From Nannobrachium achirus (taxonomy: Eukaryota; Chordata; Actinopteri; Myctophiformes; Myctophidae), in assembly GCA_963921795.1 (NCBI GenBank), contig OY997655.1, positions 6,783,043 through 6,847,042 on the forward strand: a stretch of 64,000 bases of DNA. The letters run 5' to 3'. The translations under genes were made by a program, and so were the position numbers. The notes beneath the pieces are model-generated. The model did no database searches. It was given only the letters and a program-made list of their open reading frames with translations, and was not told the DNA's origin. Shown here in pieces: positions 22,744 through 46,326 of this stretch (its first letter is position 1; each line of letters starts with the position of its first letter).

Positions 22744-22977
22744 CTCTCTCTACGCCCATCTCGTAAGGTTGACGTAACTGCTAGTGGTTCTCAAACTGTT
22801 TTATTCATCTATTTCAAAGACCTGCCTGTTTGTTTGCTGGCTGCCTCGTTGGTTGCCTGCGTGTTTGCTGGCTGCCTGCTTGTGGTGCCCGCTCACCTCA
22901 TCCTCACAGGCTGGCATTGTGCCATGCCACCCATACTGTACTGTACCACCCCCCCCCCCCCCCCTCATATGTGTGAA

Positions 22978-23090
22978 TTAAAGGAGTAGTTCACCCCCAA
23001 AATGGCTTTTTTCTTATCGATTACTCACCCCATGGAGACTTGAATTCAAATGCAGACAGGAAAGTGTCAAAAGGTTTTAAAGGGATAGTT
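22978..23090. mobile_element. Angel-type MITE end
   Basis: TTAAAGGAGTAGTTCACCCC is followed by a matching arm of the Angel-like element at 35997; a second partial end (AAAGGGATAGTTCACCC) follows at 23078. The inverse end is at 27676-27776. Confidence 0.6.
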
Positions 23091-23386
23091 CACCCAAAAA
23101 AATTACGTATTTATTTGTTTTTGTCACATTCCTAAGCCAATCATTTCATTAGACTCATTGTGTCTCCATAGGGATGTTTTAAGTCCCACATCAATATCAT
23201 AGAAGGGTGAAATGCATTTGAGTCTTTTGGACGTATCTCATTTTTTTTCCTAATGATGTCGTGTCATGTGTGGACATGATCAGATGTTTATGTGGGAAGG
23301 AACAGTGGCGTCAGTTCAGCAAAAGCTAGGGTATGGCAAAGACGGGAGTCCTCATGGAAAAGAGGCATTACATTTTGTATAACACG

Positions 23387-23470
23387 GTTGTGAAAATAGC
23401 CGATCTACATGCTCACAACGACTCGCGCTGCGAGGCGTTGTGAGCATGTAGATCGGCTATTTTCACAACG
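23387..23470. repeat. Hairpin-family copy, complete
   Basis: Nested in a hAT; CATGCTC variant paired in both arms as at 15425. Confidence 0.85.
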
Positions 23471-23733
23471 TCTGAAACAAATGAGTTGAGGTTTCTACGG
23501 TTTCTTGGGCTGGATATGGCAGCCTGGAACGGTTGTTCAAGTGCAGCTAAACTTAGCATGTTAGTAAACGTGCCACAATTAACAATAATACATTGCACCT
23601 GTGCAGCTGACCTGCGGAACCTGGGAATATACCATTCTGTCAAGATGGGGAGAATAAAAGTGTGGAGAATATAATTATAATACCTTGTTAAAATGAACAT
23701 TTTGTTACATTTGCATTTGTAGTTATTTTACTG

Positions 23734-25352
23734 TTTGATTGATTGATTGATTGATTGATTGAAGACTTTATTAGAAGTTTGTATAGGAAAAGGTACAGTT
23801 TCATGACGGTACAGTTCACTGGTACAAGGTCTACTAAAAGGAGATCCATGAAAAGACTAAGCTTATTTCCACTGGAAATCATTGAAGTATCTCATATAAC
23901 ATTGAATGACAGACAAATAGAACACAGTACTATGCAGTAGATATGTATAGAAAAACAAAAAAGAAGACAGTAAGTCTAAAACAAACAGTATATACAAAGA
24001 AGGGGCAGGGGAGGGTAGGGTTGGGCTAGGTTCATTTTTTACCAGTTGCGAACGGCTGCTGCCTGTAAGTGGTTTTTCAGGGCAATTTTAAAGGATGCTA
24101 GTGATCCACACTCCTTTATGGCCTTCGGTAAGGCTTTCCACATTTTGGTGGTATAGCAGAAAAAAGAGTTTGACCCTTTGTTGGTTTTGACTCTGGGTTG
24201 AAAGTGATCTGTGGCGCTGCCTCTGGTGTTGTAATTATGGACATCCTTAATGTTTATAAAGTATTTTGATTTGAGGTACTTGGGTATCATAGTGGTGTAG
24301 TGTATCTTGTACACCAGGACCATTGCAAGTTGCTGTACTCTGTCATCTACTCTGAGCCACCCCACTAACTGGTGAGTAGCGGTGAGGTGAGTCTGATAGG
24401 GAAGGTTAAGCAGGACCCTAATTAGTTTATTTTGGGCTGTTTTGAGTTTAGTTTTCAGGGCTTGTGGGGCGTCACGATACCATACGTGGACTCCGTAGTC
24501 AAAGAGGGGCTGGATTATTGCACCAGCTATGGTCTTCAGTGTGTTGAAATTGACCATCGGGGCGATCCTCTGTAGGAAACGAGTTCGTTGGTTGATTTTA
24601 TTTATTACTTTAGAAGTCATCTTTTCACTGGAAAGATTAGCTTCAAGGATGCATCCTAAGTAAGAGATTTCGTTTTTTCGTGTTATGACCTTGTCACCCA
24701 CTTTGATTGTGAAGTTATCGACTTTTTTGAGGTTATGATTTGATCCAAAGAGGATGGACTCCGTTTTTCCCAGGTGAATTGATAATTTGTTGTCGTTAAG
24801 CCATGTGCAGATCTTACTTAGTTCAGAGTTAAGTGTCTTTTCAACCTGCAAGTGGTCCTTGCCCGAGACTAGGAGAGCCGAGTCATCCGCGAACAGGAAC
24901 AGGTTGCAGTCGCAAGCAGATGCCATGTCGTTCACGTATATTAGGAACAACAGAGGTCCCAGTATGCTACCTTGAGGAACACCGCAGCTTACTGGGAGGG
25001 GGGGGGGACAGGGTACCGTTAATCTCCACCACCTGTTCCCTCCCCACCAGGTAAGATTGCATCCAACTCACTGCTGACCGATGGCTTTTAGTTTCTCAAT
25101 CAGAATAGAATGATTTACGGGGTCAAATGCCTTCTGGAGGTACATCATGACCATGCCGCTATATTTGCCGTCATCCGCTTCGCGTTTGATTTGGTCGGTC
25201 AAATAGAGAAGGCATGTGTCGGTGGAATGAGATTTTCTGAATCCAGATTGGAACTCGTAAATCAGATTATTCTCATCGAGATATCTTGCAATCTGTTCGT
25301 AGACTATTTTCTCCATGACTTTGGATATGGAGCTAAGAATGGAAACGGGACG
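23734..25352 (-). mobile_element. L2/Rex-like LINE, 5'-truncated
   Basis: Minus-strand frames encode the C-terminal half of a reverse transcriptase. 25068-25352 carries RPVSILSSISKVMEKIVYEQ, GFRKSHSTDTCLL and KAFDPVNHSILIEKL; 24039-24950 carries LFADDSALLV, NNKLSIHLGKTESILFG, ISYLGCILE and a C-terminal KMWKALPKAI. The two frames do not join directly (one break near 24950-25070). The 3' end is a TTGA tetramer tail at 23734-23760. Inserted between TTTTACTG and TAATTTAAC of the hAT. Confidence 0.85.
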
Positions 25353-25558
25353 TAATTTAACAACATAATAATAACCAGCACAGATAGACAAAGAGACATT
25401 CATGGATTTATATTTAAAAGTAACTTTTATTCCCCCCCCTGGACCCAGGGTATGGCAGCTGCATACCCCTGCCATACCCAATTGACGCCCCTGGGAAGGA
25501 AACCAGTTTGACAACCTCTCTCTCTGCACCCAGCTTCACCACTTCATTTAACTGACTC

Positions 25559-25614
<56 letters not shown>

Positions 25615-25640
25615 CCCGCCCCTCTCTCTCTCTCTCCCCC

Positions 25641-25682
<42 letters not shown>
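25559..25682. repeat. CT microsatellite upstream of the GIMAP first exon
   Basis: Long CT runs interrupted by CCCCGCCC; CT runs also precede the other two first exons (56699, 63137). Confidence 0.9.
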
Positions 25683-25684
<2 letters not shown>

Positions 25685-25699
25685 CGCCCATCTTCTCTC

Positions 25700-25911
25700 G
25701 CCTCTTCTTTCTGAACAGGTAAATTAATCTTGCATCTGGCGAGCCATCGTCAAGGAAAAGTTCGGTCGCTCTTTTCACTTGACTGGAGCTCAGTTGTAAC
25801 TCGAGCTCAGTTAGAATGTTCTTGAGAGACTCCAGTTCAACTACAGAACAACTTATAGACCAAAGCTCATTCTACTGACGACCACCGTGGACCAACAGGA
25901 CTCATTGGCAG
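25700..25911 (+). other. Non-coding first exon of the GIMAP gene (approximate 5' end)
   Basis: The donor CAG/GTAAGGACTGAACCAG at 25911 is shared almost exactly with 56884 and 63429, and the 60 bp before it (CTCATTGRCAG region) are similar in all three. No start codon opens a long frame, so this is read as a 5' UTR exon. The region directly upstream is a long CT microsatellite and no TATA box is visible. The 5' boundary is a guess. Confidence 0.55.
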
Positions 25912-25926
25912 GTAAGGACTGAACCA

Positions 25927-26485
25927 GTTTATTTATTGATTTATTTATATGTTTATTTGACAGGGACAATAAAAACAATGTATCAAGTTATAAAAACATG
26001 AAACCGTTGCCTTGTATATATACAGTATATATACTATAGGGCTTATAGCCAAGGCTAATTTGTGACCCCAGTCCCTGGTTAGGTCTTTATATACATATAT
26101 ACAGTATACCTAAAAAGTCTATTACAAAAAGTACATGCATGAAGCTCTAATCTAAAAAAGTACAACTTCTGTACAAAATCAACAACATTCCCAAATGACA
26201 GTCAGAAAGCAGTGACATTAACATTTTAAAATGTGCCTACATTATGTTCACAGCTTTGGTTTGACTTTAACCAACATTTAACCTTTCATAAAATATTTTG
26301 AGGTTTGATTTTTTTTTCTTTTTTATTAGTTGGTAGGGCATTCCTCAAGCGTATCCCTTTTACTGAATACGATGACTGACCAACAGTGGTGCTGTGCATT
26401 GCTGCCTTATGGTCGCCATTTGCTGATCCCTTGTGATTCTATAACTGTCCCTTTCAACTGCGGACAAAGTACTGCTGGAGCAAGA
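25927..26485 (-). mobile_element. Retroposon-like insertion in GIMAP intron 1
   Basis: Similarity to the paralogous introns at 56.9 and 63.4 kb breaks off at GGACTGAACCAG and resumes near 26490, so this stretch is an insertion. TTTATTTGACAGGGACAATA near 25955 resembles a LINE 3' end; no frame. Confidence 0.4.
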
Positions 26486-26731
26486 AAAAACAAACACGTT
26501 TGATGGTGTTACATTGTACAATAGAACCATATGACTGTACATTTATTATACTGGTAGTATACATGTTTTAAAATGTCTTTATTAAATACAGTCTATTGGA
26601 AGAAGTTTGTGAAAACAGATCATATCAGGTGTTTCACTAGGATGGTGTGGCAGTGCACACTTCTGAACATTATAGACTGGACTGGGATCAGTTCACTTTG
26701 CAGGTTGATCTGGGTCTGTAGAGAGGATATG

Positions 26732-27393
26732 GAAATAGCCTTACATTAAGTGGCTCCTGTAGTGGCTTCCGCATTGATGACGTATTGGCTACAGGAGCGT
26801 CTTACAGCTTAGACAGACAGGTCGGGAGTATTGTCTTCAAAACGGCTACTGCGGCTCTACACATGCACACATGCGAGACATATCTTCCATACAAGTTCTG
26901 CAAGGTTTTTGCGACTTGTTCGGTAGCCTTGTTTAATGTATAAGTCCGTATTGTTAAATAAAATGAGTTTTTACCGAGTGTGTGTCTTTTCCAAATCGAG
27001 CAGCTCTGGTTTGGTTAAAGATGGCTGCACTTATCACGTGATGTTCATCCATTCCCCCATTCGCTCATACAAGAACATGACGTATGTGTATACGGATTAC
27101 GGAATAATGCTTCCAGCCACCAACGGGCACTGTTGCAGCTAACATTGTAGCAAACGAGGAAAAGCTGTACACTTGGTAAAAAATAATTTTATTTAAAAAT
27201 ACAGACTAATACATTAAACAAGGCTTCCGGACAAGTCGCATACATCTTGCAGAACTTCTGCGATGTGCTATATTTCGCAGTTTTGCCGACCATGCCCCCG
27301 ACCTGTCTATATAAGCGGTAAGACGCTCCATGCAGCCATCCCAAAGCCAGAATGCGGAAGCCACTGCTGGAGCAACTTAATGTAAGGCTAATA
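26732..27393. mobile_element. Foldback element with about 230-bp arms in GIMAP intron 1
   Basis: GGAAATAGCCTTACATTAAG pairs with CTTAATGTAAGGCTAATATGG; further pairs include CTTCCGCATT and AAGTCGCA blocks. The unpaired core is about 200 bp. Confidence 0.7.
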
Positions 27394-27675
27394 TGGAAAG
27401 TGTGTTTGCTGTACTTGCTGTACACACTGTGTGTGCGCATGCGTGTGTGCGGGCAGGCGTGCGTGTGTGCGCGCGTAGTCGCGTACATGCGTGTGGGCGG
27501 GCCGGCGCGCGTGAGCGCGTGCGTGTGTGTGTGTGGGCGTGCAGGCGTGCTCATGTTCAAATGACCAGATACAGTAGGCAGGCTCCAGATCAGATCAGAG
27601 CACTGAACATTACATAGAAACTAGTCTTCCCACACGTACTGCAGTCAGCCTGGTGGTGATGTGAGGTTAGCAGTG

Positions 27676-27776
27676 GTGTAAAGTAATACGACAAAATATT
27701 ATTGAACTGGAGTCTCCATGGCGTGAGTAATCAATAGAAAAAAAAAGTCATTTTGGGGATGAAATACTCCTTTAAC
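27676..27776. mobile_element. Angel-type MITE end, inverted relative to 22978
   Basis: Ends GAAATACTCCTTTAA and pairs with 22978-23040 through GTCTCCATGGCGTGAGTAAT. Confidence 0.6.
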
Positions 27777-28047
27777 TTCTGAGATTAGTTTGTCGAGATG
27801 AACCAATGCGAGCCGTCCGGAACGAACGTGCGTCACCTGGTTTTTAAGTCACACCTGTTGGTAGATCTGGGTAAAATGGTTTCACAGATGTGTACAGTGA
27901 GTACACTGATTACATCCCAACATGTCTCCATGTTGGACCAAGATTATCTACTCTACTGTATACTTTGACTGAAATACTGGGGTTGAATACTGTGTCCACC
28001 ACTGTTTATATAGTCAAATTTGTGATCTAACAGTAATGACAACAACA

Positions 28048-30805
28048 TGCTGTGTTTAGCAAATGATAAGGTGTTTACACAGTCAACAAAGACCCTTAGT
28101 GTCAGGGGCCTTTTGGTCACATGCAGATGCTAATCCAATCAAGCTGTCTGGACAGGTTGAGTTTAAGTCCGCCTTCAATTGCTTTAAAAGTTCACAGAAT
28201 TGTAGGTATTGGTGTGCATTTCCAGGGAGGCCGGCAGGCTGACCGGTTGTTCTGTGGGCTTAGGCCTGTGGGCTTCATACTATGCAATAAACCTGGAAAC
28301 TCTGATCACCTCAACATCTGTCTGTGTTCCTGATCGCCGGCTACTCTGTTTCTTAGCATCTCCTCTCCAAGCAACAAAGTAAATAGTTGAACTCATATAG
28401 ACTCTAAGATACGTCATAAATAGTGGGGGCTCAAATATGGGTACTAATCTACGCCAGGTATTTTTCCTGTGGTGAGTTTTCTATTTAGGCTTACTATGAA
28501 GGCAGGATTTTGATTTGTGCGTCGTTTTTGTCAAAGGACTCGGGACCGTGGAAGAGCTGTGTGTTTTTTCCTATTTTCCTCTTTGTTGCGTTCGACGGAG
28601 GAAGGTTTTTTGAGGAGCTGTAGCTTCAGTGTCAATGAGCGTCTCGATGATCGAGGGAGGAGGACAGACGGGTGGCAACGTGAGGAACCCGCAGACCGCG
28701 GCGACGGCGGCTACACTACAACGGTGGTGATGGCGACGACGCGACGCGAGACGGCGGCGCGGGTGCGAGAGATGTCCACGACGGCAGCGGATGCCTCAAC
28801 TCATCACATCTGCAAGCCTGGAACCTCGCAGCGCATGGCTGTGCCTGTGACGATACTACGCTACATGGCCTCACAGATGGACCTCTGTGATGTTGGAGAA
28901 GAAAAAGTGCGGTGAATCCAGGTCTGGTTCACCGCAGGGGGGAAAAGAGGTGATCCAGTCGTGGATCCAGTCGGACAGTAAAAACTTTTCGTGAACAATA
29001 AACAATAGCAGCATGCAGCTGAGCGCCGAGGGAGGTCCGGTGATTTTCGTTCACCCGGGATCAAGGGCTTTCTTGCCTGGCTGTCTGTCCTACAGCGCAT
29101 CACCCACCAAGGCCATGCAGGGCCAAGGGAGGTGTTAGACCCTTTCAACGTGAACATGCCACACAACGGCAGTAGGTGAGACAAGGACATTCTTTGTGAG
29201 AAGGCTACAGAAGCGACATATAGGCTACGAAGAGGTCAATTATTTTAAATTTCAATACCATGTAATAATCAATTGAATGTGTGTATGTTTTTGTTGATTT
29301 TTAGGATAATTAGTGTAAAGTTGGCATAAGAGGAATGTTTGATTATGTAAACAAATGTAATTTGAACGAAATGTGTCAGCTGAGGTATATTTGCCAATGA
29401 ATGTGACGATTATTAGGTTTTTTATGGAGTAAATTCTGGCCTTTCAACCGCATAAGAGTTGACAGCAGCCTGGCCTGGGTCGTCAATGGCTGTACTTGAG
29501 AAGTATGGGGACGGATTCAGAGTGCGGGTGCGGACGTCTTATTTTGGGAAACAGAATTTTTAAGTAAATAAACAAATATTTTATCTCACATATCCAAAAT
29601 TGATGTTGTTTGGGCAGGGTGTAGGACTTTCTATACCTGTTAAATTAAAAGGCCAGGTAATGATTGCATTAATAGATTTGATCTCATATTTTCTAAATTG
29701 TCAGGACGATTTGCAAGCCAGTTAATAATTGTTTAGCTTAGGCTAACCAATAAGATGTTAAGTACAAGAAAGTTGTTTCTGATTAAGTTGTGAAAAACTA
29801 TGTGTTGATAAGTTCATTATTTGGTGATCATTATTAGGAGGTGAAGTAAGCTATTATCAACAATTGTTTGTATGTATTTGTGTATCATTGTAAACCACCA
29901 TTTCTAGATTATGTATTGGTTATAATTGCGACTACATTAAGAGGGATATTGCAGTGTTAATAGAGGATTTTATGTATTTCTTTGAATGTCTGGTATGGGT
30001 GTGGCAACGTTATAGGAAGTAATGTTTTTACATTTCAGATAAGAGGAAACAAAGATCCGTCACACTGAATGAAATGGTATTGATGTATGAACCTGTAAAC
30101 CACATGTACATGTAATCTTGAATCTGTATGTAGTATGTCGAACTGTATTTTTCTTCTTTTTATGTTTTTTCCCACTGATTTACATGCATATGGTTTCACT
30201 GTTATTGTGAATATCACAGGTGTCTGTGATATTAGGGAGGAATGCGGTATCCTGGGAAACCATATCTCACATATTTTGTACTTACTGTACGGATCAAACT
30301 GCTGCTATTTGCATTTGGTACTAATCAAGTCTGTCTGTCTGCCTGTCTCCCACGGCACCAAAAGAGCCGATTTGCATTCACATGGGTGGGGCAGAAGTCC
30401 CAGGCCACTGTCTTTGTGTAAGAATGTCACATGCTGTGTTTAGCAAATGATAAGGTGTTTACACAGTCAACAAAGACCCTTAGTGTCAGGGGCCTTTTGG
30501 TCACATGCAGATGCTAATCCAATCAAGCTGTCTGGACAGGTTGAGTTTAAGTCCGCCTTCAATTGCTTTAAAAGTTCACAGAATTGTAGGTATTGGTGTG
30601 CATTTCCAGGGAGGCCGGCAGGCTGACCGGTTGTTCTGTGGGCTTAGGCCTGTGGGCTTCATACTATGCAATAAACCTGGAAACTCTGATCACCTCAACA
30701 TCTGTCTGTGTTCCTGATCGCCGGCTACTCTGTTTCTTAGCATCTCCTCTCCAAGCAACAAAGTTGAGTAAATAGTTGAACTCATATAGACTCTAAGATA
30801 CGTCA
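28048..30805 (+). mobile_element. Young non-autonomous LTR retroelement
   Basis: Two long terminal repeats (28048-28416 and 30432-30805) begin TG and end CA, carry a TTTAAAA box and an AATAAA signal, and by eye are identical except for one short length difference, so insertion is recent. Right after the 5' LTR, TGGGGGCTC at about 28424 fits a proline-tRNA primer site; a purine-rich GGGTGGGGCAGAAG lies near 30385. The 2-kb interior has no recognisable gag, pol or env, so the element is broken or non-autonomous. It sits about 50 bp upstream of a GIMAP start-codon exon. Target duplication is unclear. Confidence 0.75.
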
Positions 30806-30856
30806 CAATAATAACAGCAGATTATTGTGACTTACTGTAATGTTACTGTTTTACAG

Positions 30857-30910
30857 TTCAAACAACAGCTGTAGACAGGATGTCCAGTGGAACCTCAGCT
30901 TCCATCAGAG
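30857..30910 (+). other. GIMAP start-codon exon, copy a
   Basis: The acceptor TTTTACAG is followed by a short leader, ATG at 30880 and ten codons (MSSGTSASIR plus one base), ending at donor GTGAGT. It is essentially identical to 34254-34307, including about 50 bp of upstream intron. It would splice in frame to 34402, so it can serve as an alternative first coding exon. An LTR element ends about 50 bp upstream. Confidence 0.6.
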
Positions 30911-30925
30911 GTGAGTTCTATTAAC

Positions 30926-31660
30926 ACATCTGTTGCCATGGCTTATTTCTGTCTGTACTGTGCTCTTGCCATGTTTTTGACCAACTTCGAAGACAGCCTC
31001 CGCATTCAGTTTTATCGTGACAAAATCATACAACACATCGAATGAAAGAGGAGATTCTCTAGTTTCACCCGGTCCAAGAACCATGTTTCTACGATGTTCG
31101 CTTCTGTATTTATAGGCCAGACAAAAAAAAAAAAACGGCCAAAAATGACCCCTTTTTAGACCTTGTTTTGAGAAAAACAGCTTTTAGTGAATGATACTGT
31201 ATCAGGCTGAAAACTCACTTGATCTTTTTAGCTTTGATTTCAATGACTTCAATATTGTATTTACATATTTTTCCTTCAAAGAAATACAAAAGAATAAGAC
31301 AAATAAGTGTTTTTTATTTTGTTTCTTTACCGTTTTCAATCAAGTGTATTCTTGCTAGTTCAGTGTTTCTCTGGCTTGTTCACATTGTTTCTCACATTGT
31401 GTGTCTGCGCGCGTGCATGCGTGCGCCTGTACGTGTGCACGTTCACAGTTCAGAGTCTGCATGCATGCTCGTGTGCGTGTGCATGTGCATGTTCACAGTT
31501 CAGAGGCTGCGTGCGTGCACGTGTGAGTTGAGATGAGGCCGGTCAGAAACAGCAGGCAGGCCAAGGAAATTTTCAGTTCTCCAAAGGGAAGTCAGCAGGC
31601 TCCTCTGCACGAACCACTACCTATAAATATAGAAAAATAAAATCCATTTACAATACAATA
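30926..31660. other. GIMAP intron, no element recognised
   Basis: AT-rich intron; between 31395 and 31530 a GT/GC-rich patch holds two copies of a CACGTTCACAGTTCAGAG-type block. Confidence 0.3.
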
Positions 31661-31675
31661 CAATGTGTCTCACAC

Positions 31676-32141
<466 letters not shown>

Positions 32142-32430
32142 AAACACATTTATCTATCCCTCCAGCCCTCTCTCTCTCTCCCCCTCCCAGATGGGAGGAA
32201 AAAAAACACAAATCAATTTACACCTTTAGCCTAAAAGTTTTAGCAGACACATTTATCCTACCCAGAGCGATTTAGATTATAAAAAATAAATTGATTCATC
32301 TGACGATTATATAGGCTATATATATATAAAATACAAACTCACTGGAAAGTTGTGGTCTGGGTCTCTGGGAATGGGATGTGTGCCTTCGATCTCGCTGTGG
32401 TTTCCACTCTTCACCGAGTCAGTCAGGGGA

Positions 32431-32510
32431 CTACACAACGCCTCCCCATGCGAGGCGTTGTGTGCTTGTAGATCGGCTGGCGTTGTGTGCTTGTAGATCG
32501 GCTGTTTTAG
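32431..32510. repeat. Hairpin-family copy with doubled right arm
   Basis: GCGTTGTGTGCTTGTAGATC plus GGCTG appears twice in a row; the left arm is cut to ACACAACGCCTC. Confidence 0.7.
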
Positions 32511-32569
32511 ACTGCGACTTCTGAGAGCTGAATGGACTCGCGTTAGCGACTGGTTCCGCGCACCACCGC

Positions 32570-33600
32570 GACCAGCTGCTGTTGTTAGCGCCACCGTCTT
32601 TGAAGGAGGTGACATTGTTGTAATGAAATAGAACACGTTTTTTTGTCACAGTGACCCACTAACAGGACATTCACAGCAGCCCGTGATAGACTAGAGTGTG
32701 TTGTGATGATGATGATGATGATGATGAAGAATATGTTGTTTGTCACCGCGACCGACTAATTCTTGTGGGGGTCCGCTCACTATCCCGACGGGCCGCTGTT
32801 CCGGCTAGCGTGGGCAGGTTTTTAGTTACTGAGGTAAGGTTACTGAGGTGATGATGAACCACAATCGTTTGGAGTGGACCAGGAGGAACCAGGACATCAC
32901 GGCGTGCGGACAATCGGTCCGGCCGACGGCTAAGCAGCGTGAGGACCGGGACATCACGGTGCGTGATCGGGACATCGTGGTACGTTGACCAGGACGACTT
33001 GACGGCGACCCGCGAAGGAGCCGTATCACGGCGTGAACCGAACCGGCCCGGCTCCGCGTCACCGTTTGGAAGAGCCTGCCCGCTTGGAGTTGATCGGCGT
33101 CTAGAGAACCGAACCGGCCCGGCACCGCGACGCCGCTTGGAGAAGACTGCCCGTTTGGAGTTGATCGGGGACGGGGAGAACCGGCCCGGCGACGCGGCGG
33201 CGGCACCGCAGCCAGCACGTTTGAGCCACTTACCCAGCGAACTATCACCGTTTGCCGTTTGGAGCAGTCTGCACCGTTGGAGTTGATTGAGCAGCGCTCA
33301 AACGGTGATCATGATGATGATGAGTAAAATGGATAGTCCCGCTGCTGTTGTAGCGCAGCGTCGCCATCTTTGATGGTGAAGTAGAAATTACAGCGACCCA
33401 CTCGTTTGTTTGATGTGATGATGAAGCTGCAGAATAATGTAACGATAGGCAGGCAGACTAGAGTTGTTGGTGGGTGATGATCACAACACAAGTAGATAGT
33501 GTGTCACAAACACACACCCTGGCTGGCTTGCTTCAGTCCATTGGTTTCACTTCAGCAGGGGGTACACTAATCTGACAATGGCGCCATCGTGTGTAATAAA
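32570..33600. repeat. GC-rich block bounded by a diverged direct repeat
   Basis: About 150 bp at 32570-32720 (GCTGCTGTTGTTAGCGCC ... GACTAGAGT) recurs, diverged, at 33337-33480. Between them a GC-rich segment has two and a half 71-bp tandem units starting GAACCGAACCGGCCCGG (33035, 33106, 33176) and TGGGGGTCCGCTC at 32766. It could be an old retroelement remnant; unproven. Confidence 0.4.
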
Positions 33601-33984
33601 GGTGAAATTGACTAGCCTGGACCTTTTATATATACTCTATGGCCTGGACGCACTGAAAAGCATTTCGTCATAGCGAGTTATTATGAATTTCATATTTGAG
33701 CCATTTGAGCCATGGTTTAGCAATATTGTGGTTCATGGGAAGCATTTGTCTTTGTTTTTGGTCACATTACTTGTTGAATATGTGATTTCTGACTTATTTT
33801 TTATCACAGAAGCAACAAACTTTGTCACAAGATGGGTGAGAGTGTAATTAACCTAATTAAGTAATTAAGGCCAAACTCGGGAAACTCGGGGTTGGCACAG
33901 CGGTCTATTTGAAAACAAACTCGGGAAACTCGGGGTTGGCACCATATGTGTTAAAACACATGAAACCAACAAACTGATACTGCT

Positions 33985-34015
33985 AACGCATGAGCTTGTA
34001 GACCTGCTATTTTCA
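33985..34015. repeat. Hairpin-family right arm
   Basis: GCATGAGCTTGTAGACCTGC, in a GIMAP intron. Confidence 0.6.
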
Positions 34016-34276
34016 AATTATTAACACAGCAATGTAAAAAAAAATTAAAACAAGTAATCACTTTACTTTAACTTAACGTTAACTCCATTGCAAACGTGAC
34101 CAAGAGTATCTAATGTATATTTTGACTCAAGTACTGGGGTTGAATACTGTGTCCACTACTGTTTATAGTCAAATGTGTGATCTAACAGTAATGACAACAA
34201 AACTATAATAACAGCAGATTATTGTGACTTACTGTAATGTTACTGTTTTACAGTTCAAACAACAGCTGTAGACAGG

Positions 34277-45655
<11,379 letters not shown>

Positions 45656-45708
45656 ATGAAACTTTAGGCTTGATTTATACTTTGTTGCAGGCCGGTGTCA
45701 CACGCCAA

Positions 45709-45733
45709 AGTAGCAGATCTACAAGCTCACACC
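45709..45733. repeat. Hairpin-family left arm in GIMAP 3' UTR
   Basis: AGTAGCAGATCTACAAGCTC then ACACC; no right arm. Confidence 0.6.
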
Positions 45734-46320
45734 TTGTCATGCACATTGCAGTTCTTTTCAGTGTGTACTGAAGCATTCCAATCAGTTTACTCCATTTGAG
45801 TTATACAGATTAAAATAGTTGTTTATGTATTAATATACATAAACATAAACATGTTTCTACATTGGTTGGTTTTTAAATAAGTTTAGTTCCATGTTTATCT
45901 TGACATCTTGATTCATCTGTTGATGACTAAGAGCTTTTTTATTTTTACAAAAATGTATTTATTTAATCATATTTCTAAAATGTTGTATTGTAAATAAGTC
46001 AACATAGTACAGAATAAAATATAGATACATCCAGCTGATGTATCACGCTGATATTTTATTTATTTATTTAAGTCAAGAATGACATGTTGACTGTGAATCT
46101 TCTTAAATATCTATTGATAAAATACAAATCCCATCCCATCAGTCGGGCTCTGTCTGAACATATTACAATATATACATATTACAGCCATGTGAGCTTTTAT
46201 TGAAGAGAAAATGTATTTAAACATTATTACAATAATTTTGTACAAACTCAAGTTTATTGTTTTATGTTGTTTGTAGCATCCTGTTTATTTATATACACGG
46301 TTCTGTTTCATCTGCCATGA

Positions 46321-46326
46321 AATAAA
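46321..46326 (+). terminator. Candidate poly(A) signal of the GIMAP gene
   Basis: AATAAA about 670 bp after the last GIMAP stop. A second one is near 46013. Which is used cannot be told from sequence. Confidence 0.4.

Larger units (their letters stand above)
23303..25493. mobile_element. CAGTGGCGTCA hAT element split by a LINE, with 8-bp target duplication
   Basis: Flanked by GGAAGGAA at 23295-23302 and 25494-25501. It is an inverted relative of 20347-20871, with a hairpin copy at 23387-23470. A LINE (23734-25352) is inserted in it. Confidence 0.8.

Noticed and set aside
24787-25355. Plus-strand frames opposite the LINE
   Set aside because: They are shadows of the minus-strand reverse transcriptase.
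28517-28915. 132-codon frame as a host gene
   Set aside because: It lies inside the LTR element, has no recognised domain and no splice context.
32826-33286. GC-rich overlapping frames as a gene
   Set aside because: They follow a tandem repeat on both strands; Arg/Pro-rich composition is explained by GC content.
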